Source: DATKYV01 sp035528275
GTDB taxonomy: Bacteria; Acidobacteriota; Terriglobia; UBA7540
Assembly (NCBI GenBank): GCA_035528275.1
Contig: DATKYV010000008.1
Span: 1 to 5,302 of the forward strand
Direction: 5' to 3'
DNA: 5,302 nucleotides
Part shown: one piece after another, positions 1 through 4,825 of the stretch
Layout of the letters: each line of letters starts with the position of its first letter
Numbering within the stretch: position 1 is the stretch's first letter
Made by a program: the position numbers and the translations under genes
Notes under the pieces: generated by a model
Seen by the model: only the letters and a program-made list of their open reading frames with translations
Told to the model about the DNA's origin: nothing
Database searches by the model: none

Positions 1-38
1 TCCCGGATGGATGCCACGCTCCCGGGCGTTTCAGGCGG

Positions 39-57
39 GCCGGCAATTCGCGCCGGC
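39..57. repeat. GC-rich hairpin upstream of the GAF gene
   Basis: GCCGGC at 39-44 is repeated at 52-57; because the hexamer is its own reverse complement, the two copies can form a 6-bp stem with a 7-nt loop. It lies about 15 bp upstream of the -35 box of the GAF-gene promoter. No T-run follows on either strand, so it does not look like a standard intrinsic terminator. It could belong to the end of an upstream transcript or be chance structure in GC-rich DNA. The rest of 1-71 shows no gene. Confidence 0.35.
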
Positions 58-71
58 ATATTGAGAGCGCG

Positions 72-100
72 TTGCTTGCCGGGAGGGCTTTCTGTATAAT
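72..100 (+). promoter_or_regulatory. sigma70-type promoter for the GAF gene
   Basis: TTGCTT (72-77) is separated by exactly 17 bp from a perfect TATAAT (95-100). Both the hexamers and the spacing fit a housekeeping-sigma promoter. Transcription would start near 106-108, giving a leader of about 35 nt before the ATG at 142. This is the best-matching promoter in the window and suggests that the GAF gene starts its own transcript. Confidence 0.75.
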
Positions 101-141
101 CCCCCCAGTTCACTCTAAAACCCTTCCGGGGAGCGTAGCGA

Positions 142-696
142 ATGGCGAGTATGGATCTTACTTTGGCCGTGGCGAAACTCGTGGAGGAGATGCGCAAGGC
201 CGGTGGGCCTCCCTCTGAGGAGGCTCTGAACAAGCTGGCCACGCAAATAGCCGGCGCATTCAAAGCCAAAAGGGACGAGGTTGCCATCCTGCGGCTCTCG
301 TCGAACGGGAAGATGCTTGGCTTCCTGTTTCCCATCAAACTCTCGAAGATCGGATATCTGCCGATTACCACGACGCACTCCCTGGCGATCAAGACCATCC
401 GCGACCGGCGGGGAGAAATTGTCAACAATTTTTCCGTCTACAAGCATCCGACGGTTTTTGAATCGGTGGATTTATCCGAGCAGACGAAGGCCGCGCCGAT
501 TCAGAAAATTGTCAGCGCCCCGATGATTGCGGATGGAAAAACCGTGGGAGTAATTCAGGTCTGCCACAAGGGGATAGGAGGGGAGCCCATCGGCCCGGAT
601 TTCACGCCGAACGACTTGTCCGAGCTCACCAGCATCGGCAGCATTCTGGGGAAATACCTGACGACGCTTCCCGATGAGGCGCCCGGCAAACACTGA
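142..696 (+). CDS. stand-alone GAF domain protein
   Basis: The product is a 184-residue soluble protein with no signal peptide or membrane segment. Residues about 1-45 are a charged, helical lead-in; residues about 30-172 look like one GAF domain. The clearest part is the C-terminal half: VSAPMIADGKTVGVIQV (124-140), then a DFTPNDLSELTSI segment (153-165) leading into the closing helix. GAF domains bind small ligands or mediate dimerisation, but no ligand or cofactor site is evident here, and no kinase, cyclase, phosphatase or DNA-binding output domain is attached, so the protein probably acts through a partner. The ATG at 142 is preferred over the in-frame ATG at 151 because GGGGAG (128-133) sits 8 nt upstream of it. 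The gene is monocistronic in this window and convergent with ino1. The GAF family call is fairly secure; the function is unknown. Confidence 0.85.
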   Translation: MASMDLTLAVAKLVEEMRKAGGPPSEEALNKLATQIAGAFKAKRDEVAILRLSSNGKMLGFLFPIKLSKIGYLPITTTHSLAIKTIRDRRGEIVNNFSVYKHPTVFESVDLSEQTKAAPIQKIVSAPMIADGKTVGVIQVCHKGIGGEPIGPDFTPNDLSELTSIGSILGKYLTTLPDEAPGKH

Positions 697-736
697 CCTC
701 CCGCCCGAGCCCGGAGCGTCTTCCAGGCTCCCATTC

Positions 737-2062
737 TCAGTCGTAGTACTCCAACCCCAAGTGGGTAATGAGCTCCTCGCCGCGCAGGTAGCGCAGCGTG
801 TTCTTGAGCTTCATGAGCTGGATGAACAGATCGTGCTCGGGATAGAGCTTGGGGGCGCACATGGGGCTTTTGAAGTAAAACGACAGCCATTCCTGGATGC
901 CCTTGCGGGCCATTTCCGGGCAGCGCTGGGCCAAGTCCATGAACAAGACAAGGTCGAGGACGAGCGGCGCCGCCAGGATGGAATCGCGGCAGAGGAAGTC
1001 GATCTTGATCTGCATGGGGTAACCCAGCCAGCCGAAGATATCGAGATTGTCCCAGCCCTCTTTGTTGTCACCGCGCGGGGGATAATAGTTGATTCGGACT
1101 TTGTGGTAGAAATCCTTGTAGAGCTCGGGGTAAAGGTCCGGCTGCAGGATGTACTCCAGCACCGAGAGCTTACTCTCCTCCTTGGTCTTGAAAGACATGG
1201 GATCGTCCAGAACCTCGCCGTCGCGGTTCCCCAGGATGTTGGTGGAAAACCATCCGTGCAGGCCCAGCAGGCGGGCCTTCAGACCCGGAGCCAAAATCGT
1301 CTTCATCAAGGTCTGCCCGGTCTTGAAATCCTTGCCGCACACGGGCACCTCGTTCTTGAGCGCCATCTCCAGGAGCGCGGGGATATCCGCCGTGAGATTG
1401 GGCGCTCCATTGGCGAAGGGAATGCCGAGCTTCAACGCGGCGTAAGCGTAAATCATGCTGGGCGCGATATTGGGGCTGTTTGTGCGGAGTCCTTTTTCGA
1501 ACGCCACCAGGCTCCGATGCACGGTGCCGGGCCTCTGGAAGACCTCGGTAGAGCCGCACCAGATCATGATCAAGCGCGCCGCGCCGGTCTTCCTCTTGAA
1601 TCGCCGAATGTCGTCCATGACCTGCTCGGCGAGGTCCATTTTCGTGCGGCCTTTCTTGACGTGCTCGCCGTGCAGGTTCTTCACGAACTTCTGCTCGAAC
1701 ACCGCCCGCCAGGGCCGGATTTTCGCCAGAAAGCTTTTGACCTGATCAAGATGAGACTGCTCCAGCACTCCCGCTTTCAGTGCCGCCTCGTAACAGTTGT
1801 CCGCGTACACGTCCCAGCCTCCAAAGACCAGGTCTTTGAGGCCCGCCAGGGGGACGAAATCGCGAATCATGGGCACCCGCCGGTCGGTTCGCCTGCCCAG
1901 CCGGATGGTGCCCATCTGGGTGAGCGAGCCGATGGGCCGGGCGATGCGTCGGCGAATGGCTTCAACCCCTGCAATAAAAGTCGTCGCTACTGCGCCCATA
2001 CCGGGAATCAGCACTCCCAGCTTTCCTTTGGGCTCAGCGATTTGGAGCGGTTCATTAGGCAC
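737..2062 (-). CDS. ino1: inositol-3-phosphate synthase (myo-inositol-1-phosphate synthase)
   Basis: This cytosolic NAD-dependent enzyme isomerises D-glucose 6-phosphate to 1D-myo-inositol 3-phosphate, the first step towards inositol lipids and inositol-derived solutes. From the GTG at 2062 the protein has 441 residues. It begins with a Rossmann NAD-binding segment, GVLIPGMGAVATT (16-28), then GGWD (81-84), FANGAPNLTAD (216-226), GKDFKTGQT (243-251), LGNRDG (277-282), and the catalytic-core block with KEESK (294-298), GDNK (331-334), DSILAAP (360-366) and FKSP (397-400). Lys294, Lys298, Lys334 and Lys398 fall, by motif, where the eukaryotic enzyme has its active-site lysines, so it looks active. 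It is longer than the short actinobacterial/archaeal form (about 360-390 residues) and shorter than the eukaryotic one (over 500). The frame stays open upstream to 2227, but residues before the GTG show no family resemblance. No inositol monophosphatase is in the window. It shares a control region with the divergent phosphatase gene. Confidence 0.95.
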   Translation of the reverse strand: MPNEPLQIAEPKGKLGVLIPGMGAVATTFIAGVEAIRRRIARPIGSLTQMGTIRLGRRTDRRVPMIRDFVPLAGLKDLVFGGWDVYADNCYEAALKAGVLEQSHLDQVKSFLAKIRPWRAVFEQKFVKNLHGEHVKKGRTKMDLAEQVMDDIRRFKRKTGAARLIMIWCGSTEVFQRPGTVHRSLVAFEKGLRTNSPNIAPSMIYAYAALKLGIPFANGAPNLTADIPALLEMALKNEVPVCGKDFKTGQTLMKTILAPGLKARLLGLHGWFSTNILGNRDGEVLDDPMSFKTKEESKLSVLEYILQPDLYPELYKDFYHKVRINYYPPRGDNKEGWDNLDIFGWLGYPMQIKIDFLCRDSILAAPLVLDLVLFMDLAQRCPEMARKGIQEWLSFYFKSPMCAPKLYPEHDLFIQLMKLKNTLRYLRGEELITHLGLEYYD

Positions 2063-2072
2063 GTTTTTCAAT

Positions 2073-2077
2073 CCTCC
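2073..2077 (-). promoter_or_regulatory. ribosome binding site that fixes the ino1 start
   Basis: On the minus strand GGAGG lies 10 nt before GTG (2062-2060), followed by codons for P-N-E-P. An in-frame TTG at 2071-2069 lies too close to the Shine-Dalgarno to be used. This supports the GTG over the ATG at 2227, whose extra 55 residues would fill most of the divergent control region. Confidence 0.75.
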
Positions 2078-2138
2078 AGGTGTGACATGAGCAATTCGAT
2101 GACCAGCCAAACCAACAATGGTGGGCCAAATCCCACGG

Positions 2139-2154
2139 AAATTCAAATGAATTT
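2139..2154. repeat. AT-rich perfect palindrome, candidate operator
   Basis: AAATTCA (2139-2145) and TGAATTT (2148-2154) are perfect inverted arms around a 2-bp AA spacer. This 16-bp, almost GC-free block stands out in a GC-rich divergent intergenic region, 76 bp upstream of the ino1 start and about 105 bp upstream of the -10 of the phosphatase gene. The size and symmetry fit a binding site for a dimeric helix-turn-helix regulator. No regulator gene is in the window, so this remains a candidate. Confidence 0.45.
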
Positions 2155-2172
2155 GTGCCGGGGCAAGTTCTC

Positions 2173-2203
2173 CAAGGCCGGGCGGGTGAGCCCGTCCTCC
2201 TTG
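2173..2203. repeat. GC-rich stem-loop in the divergent intergenic region
   Basis: The inner stem CGGGC (2179-2183)/GCCCG (2190-2194) has a 6-nt loop. The outer stem CAAGG (2173-2177)/CCTTG (2199-2203) is joined to it by a 1-nt/4-nt internal loop, giving 10 base pairs in all. It lies upstream of the +strand promoter, so it could be transcribed only as part of a long ino1 leader on the minus strand. No T-run follows on either strand. A role in RNA structure is possible but unproven. Confidence 0.35.
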
Positions 2204-2214
2204 CCGGGCGCTGG

Positions 2215-2237
2215 AGAAGACCTTCAACGAAGGTTCT
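2215..2237. repeat. interrupted dyad next to the -35 region, candidate operator
   Basis: CCTTC (2221-2225) and GAAGG (2229-2233) flank a 3-nt AAC centre. An outer AGAA (2215-2218)/TTCT (2234-2237) pair adds four more base pairs, with two unpaired bases on the left. The dyad ends 23 bp before the -10 box of the FHA-GAF-PP2C gene, at or just upstream of the expected -35 position. That is a usual place for an activator or repressor to contact the promoter. Confidence 0.45.
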
Positions 2238-2257
2238 TACGCGCGGCTCAACCTCTC

Positions 2258-2266
2258 TGCTATACT
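2258..2266 (+). promoter_or_regulatory. extended -10 promoter for the FHA-GAF-PP2C gene
   Basis: TGcTATACT (2258-2266) is an extended -10 element with a five-of-six match to TATAAT. No good -35 hexamer is seen 16-19 bp upstream (TACGCG lies at the 17-bp position), which is usual for extended -10 promoters or ones that need an activator. Initiation near 2272-2274 would leave a short leader of about 28 nt before the ATG at 2301. Confidence 0.6.
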
Positions 2267-2300
2267 GTGCGTCCATCATTGACCTTTAGGCCCTTACTCT

Positions 2301-3953
2301 ATGCCCACAGATCAACCTCGGCTCATCGTTCGGGACTCCTCGGGGAGCGAGCGCGAAGTGGAGATTAACCGCTCGCCTTTTACGCTTGGCCGCCAAAGCG
2401 ACAACGACCTGGTCCTCCTCGACAATCGCATCTCGCGCAGCCACGCCCGGATCGTTCAGGATGCGGAGGGTTACCGCCTGGAAGATTCGGGAAGCCGTCA
2501 CGGCACTTTTGTGAACGGCGAGCGGATTACCTCCCACACTCTCGCCAGCGGCGACCAGATCAATCTGGGCGTCGCGGACACTTACCAGCTCTTTTTCGTC
2601 ACCGAGGCGGCGGTTATCCCGAAACTGCTTGCGGAGTTCCGAAAGGTGTCGGAGAGCCCGGCCCCGCAACTGCAACACCTGGGCATGCTGCTGCAGATGG
2701 CCCAGATGCTGCACCGCGCCGCGGGGCTGGATGAGGTCCTGACAGCGCTCGCCGACACGGCGATCCAGCTCTGCGACGCCGAGCGAGGCCTGTTGTTCCT
2801 CCGCGACGATTCCGGCGAGCTGCGCCTTCGCCTGGCACGCGGCCGGGGGGGAGTTTTCCTTCCCACCGCCGTTTCCGATTACTCGCGCGTGGTTGTGGAA
2901 CGGGTGGCCAAGACGGGTCGTGAAGAAGTGATCTTGGAGGATGCGGTGACGGGCCGCAGCACCGGAGAAACGGGAATTATTCAGATGGCGGTGCGCGGCG
3001 TGGTCGCCCTGCCGCTCCAGAAACTTCCCGTCACGGAGAGCCTGGGCGACACGATCATTCAGGCGCGGCCTCAGTTGCTGGGCGTGATCTACCTCGACAG
3101 CCGCGCCCGGCCCACGGCCCTGACCGGCCTCGACCGTCAGGTGCTTCAGACGCTGGCCGTAGAAGGCGCCACGGTCATCGAGAACGCCCGCCTCTTCCGC
3201 ATGACCCGCGACCAGGAGCGGCTTCGGCACGAGCTCTCCCTGGCGCGCAACATCCAAAAAAGCCTGTTGCCTCGCGAATTGCCGGGGGGCGACTTCTTCG
3301 AGTTGCGGGCTGTCACCATGTCGTCCCAGATGGTGGGTGGCGATTACTACGATGTGATCCATCTTCCCGGCGACCGCGTCGGCATTACCGTGGCCGACGT
3401 TTCGGGGAAGGGGCTGCCCGCAGCCATGACCGCCGCGAATTTGCAGGGCGCCTTCGCCGCCGTCGCCGCCGGGGATCCGGAACTTAGCGAGCTCTTTCAT
3501 CGAATCAACGATTTTCTCTGCGAGCGGACGCCTTCCGAAATGTATGCCACGATGTTCTACGGAGTTCTCGACCGCCAGGGAGTCTTCACCTACGTCAACG
3601 GCGGCCATACCATTCCCTTCGTGGGGCAGGCGGACGGCACCGTGACGCGCCTGGGTTCATCCAATTTCCCGCTGGGCTTTTTCCCAGGCATCAAGTTTGA
3701 GGTGGCCCGCGTGCAGCTCCAGGTTGGTGACCAGGTGGTGATCTACTCCGACGGTGTGACGGAGGCCAACAACGCATCACATGATCTCTTTGATGAGGAC
3801 CGCCTGAAAGCGGTGGTGCAGCAGTGCGCCGGCGGGCGGCCGCAAGATGTGTGTGACAGAGTGGTCGCCGCTGTGCAGGAATTCGCCGGCGGCGCGCCGC
3901 AAGCCGACGACCTCACGTTGATGGTTCTGCGCTTCGGTCCCGTGGCAACTTAG
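2301..3953 (+). CDS. FHA-GAF-PP2C (SpoIIE/RsbU-type) serine/threonine phosphatase
   Basis: This is a 550-residue cytosolic signalling phosphatase. An N-terminal FHA domain (about 6-98) shows the phosphothreonine-binding landmarks GR (30-31), SRSH (45-48) and HGTFVNG (67-73). A GAF sensor domain (about 135-298) follows, from DEVLTALADTA to the TLAVEGATVIENARLF helix. A short helical, probably coiled-coil linker (about 300-325, up to RNIQKSLLP) leads to the PP2C-like SpoIIE domain (about 330-548). Metal-binding acidic residues are present in VGGDYYD (Asp348), VADVSGKG (Asp366), YSDGVTEA (Asp484) and ADDLTL (Asp536/537), so it is probably active. Such enzymes dephosphorylate Ser/Thr on anti-sigma-factor antagonists or other targets; the FHA suggests recruitment to a phosphothreonine partner, perhaps a Hanks-type kinase substrate. 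No kinase, anti-sigma factor or STAS gene is in the window. An in-frame stop at 2280-2282 limits the start to ATG 2301, which has only a weak Shine-Dalgarno. Confidence 0.93.
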   Translation: MPTDQPRLIVRDSSGSEREVEINRSPFTLGRQSDNDLVLLDNRISRSHARIVQDAEGYRLEDSGSRHGTFVNGERITSHTLASGDQINLGVADTYQLFFVTEAAVIPKLLAEFRKVSESPAPQLQHLGMLLQMAQMLHRAAGLDEVLTALADTAIQLCDAERGLLFLRDDSGELRLRLARGRGGVFLPTAVSDYSRVVVERVAKTGREEVILEDAVTGRSTGETGIIQMAVRGVVALPLQKLPVTESLGDTIIQARPQLLGVIYLDSRARPTALTGLDRQVLQTLAVEGATVIENARLFRMTRDQERLRHELSLARNIQKSLLPRELPGGDFFELRAVTMSSQMVGGDYYDVIHLPGDRVGITVADVSGKGLPAAMTAANLQGAFAAVAAGDPELSELFHRINDFLCERTPSEMYATMFYGVLDRQGVFTYVNGGHTIPFVGQADGTVTRLGSSNFPLGFFPGIKFEVARVQLQVGDQVVIYSDGVTEANNASHDLFDEDRLKAVVQQCAGGRPQDVCDRVVAAVQEFAGGAPQADDLTLMVLRFGPVAT

Positions 3954-4684
3954 CCCCGCTTGGCCCGACGGCCCGGCGGATTCTTTCGGTCACTCACTTT
4001 GCCGGCCTCGAATAGCCCGCGCAGGATCTCGAGATCCAGCTTCTCAAAACTCTCCACCGCCAGATCGGCTTGAGTCTGGTCGCGCAGCTCGTCGAGCGGG
4101 AAAGTGGATGCGATGGCCACGCACGTCATGCCCGCCCGCTTGGCGGCCTCGATGCCCACAAACGAGTCCTCGAACGCCACGCAACCCGGAGGGTCGATCC
4201 CCAGTTTTTCGGCGGCCTTGAGGTAGATCTCGGGATGGGGTTTGGGATGGCGGACTTCATCGCCGGTCACCACGTGGCGGAAATTCGGCCCGAAACCCAG
4301 CGCCTCGATGATGAATTCCACGTTCTTGACGGTCGCCGATGAGGCGACGGCCATGGGGATGCCGGCCTGATGGCACTTCACGATCAAGGCCTCGAGCCCG
4401 GGCAGGGGTCTCACGTGAGGGCGGAACACCTTTCGAAATCTCTCCTCCAATTCCTCCCCGAGCCTTTGCATGTCCGCCTCGCCGAGATCGGATCCGAAGA
4501 AGTGACGGAAAGCCGTGTCGTTCCTGTGCCCCAGGATCACGCGGGGGAGATCATCGCGATCGAACGGGATCCCGTGTTCGTCGAGTAGGGCTTCCCACTT
4601 CTTCAGGTGGAATGGGTTGCTGTCAACCAGGACGCCATCCATGTCGAAAATGGCGGCGGCGGGCATGGAATTGAGAGAGGTCAT
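3950..4684 (-). CDS. HAD-superfamily hydrolase, beta-phosphoglucomutase-like (subfamily IA)
   Basis: From ATG 4684 the 244-residue protein has all the HAD motifs: nucleophile and acid Asp14/Asp16 in FDMDGV (13-18), Ser115 in VASSAT (motif II), Lys148 in KPHPE (motif III) and Glu172-Asp173 in FEDS (motif IV). The helical cap lies at about 22-95. His26 and Trp30 in NPFHLKKW match the positions of the His and Trp near the cap hinge of beta-phosphoglucomutase, and GHRND (52-56) resembles its arginine-containing loop. It should act through an aspartyl-phosphate intermediate on a small sugar phosphate, either as beta-phosphoglucomutase or as a hexose/glycerol phosphate phosphatase; the sequence alone does not decide. 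The last 12 residues are basic. The frame stays open to an ATG at 4807, but those 41 residues are unlike the family. It lies downstream of polX on the same strand, and its stop codon overlaps that of the phosphatase gene. Confidence 0.92.
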   Translation of the reverse strand: MTSLNSMPAAAIFDMDGVLVDSNPFHLKKWEALLDEHGIPFDRDDLPRVILGHRNDTAFRHFFGSDLGEADMQRLGEELEERFRKVFRPHVRPLPGLEALIVKCHQAGIPMAVASSATVKNVEFIIEALGFGPNFRHVVTGDEVRHPKPHPEIYLKAAEKLGIDPPGCVAFEDSFVGIEAAKRAGMTCVAIASTFPLDELRDQTQADLAVESFEKLDLEILRGLFEAGKVSDRKNPPGRRAKRG

Positions 4685-4688
4685 CGCG

Positions 4689-4693
4689 CTCCT
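4689..4693 (-). promoter_or_regulatory. ribosome binding site for the HAD gene start
   Basis: On the minus strand AGGAG is followed after 4 nt (CGCG) by ATG 4684. The spacing is a little short, but it is the only good Shine-Dalgarno near the conserved N-terminus. The next in-frame ATG, at 4666, has none. This supports a 244-residue protein over the 285-residue reading from 4807. Confidence 0.6.
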
Positions 4694-4702
4694 ATTCAAT
4701 CT

Positions 4703-4728
4703 GCGCTGGCACCAGGGCTTCTCAGCGC
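4703..4728. repeat. hairpin in the leader of the HAD gene
   Basis: GCGCTG (4703-4708) and CAGCGC (4723-4728) are perfect 6-bp arms around a 14-nt loop. On the minus-strand transcript the hairpin ends about 10 nt before the AGGAG ribosome binding site of the HAD gene. No T-run follows, so it does not look like a terminator between polX and the HAD gene. It may modestly affect translation or mRNA stability, or be chance. Confidence 0.35.
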
Positions 4729-4802
4729 GCGCCAGGTGGTAAGCGGGTCCGCGTTTGGCGTGAGGATCAATCCTGGCCCCTTGGCCGTACAAAGCCCGCT
4801 CC

Positions 4803-4808
4803 ATCATA
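4803..4808 (-). promoter_or_regulatory. possible -10 box for the HAD gene
   Basis: The minus strand reads TATGAT, one mismatch from TATAAT, in the 141-bp gap after polX. The 17-bp upstream position holds CGCTGA, a poor -35. It would give a leader of about 110 nt containing the 4703-4728 hairpin. It is weak evidence that the HAD gene has its own promoter instead of depending on polX transcription. Confidence 0.3.
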
Positions 4809-4825
4809 GCCTATCGGTGGCATTC

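Noticed and set aside
713..731. GGAGC/GCTCC inverted repeat between the convergent GAF and ino1 genes as a shared terminator
   Set aside because: The stem is only 5 bp with a 9-nt loop and no T-run follows on either strand, so it is too weak to call a terminator.
75..2208. Shared 9-mer CTTGCCGGG at 75-83 and 2200-2208, upstream of both + strand genes
   Set aside because: Its distance to the -10 box differs (20 versus 61 bp), and a GC-rich 9-mer of this kind can recur by chance. It would need more copies at other promoters to mean anything.
674..2368. 564-codon open frame on the + strand lying across all of ino1
   Set aside because: It is antisense to a clearly conserved enzyme, has no recognisable domain, lacks a ribosome binding site and overlaps the GAF gene end. 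Long antisense frames are expected opposite GC-rich, codon-biased genes.
2286..3608. 440-codon open frame on the - strand opposite the phosphatase gene
   Set aside because: It is a low-complexity, His/Arg-rich composition with no domain, fully antisense to the FHA-GAF-PP2C gene. It is a codon-bias shadow.
4685..4807. 41-residue N-terminal extension of the HAD protein
   Set aside because: The family fold starts just after ATG 4684, that start has a Shine-Dalgarno, and the extension shows no HAD-like or targeting sequence.
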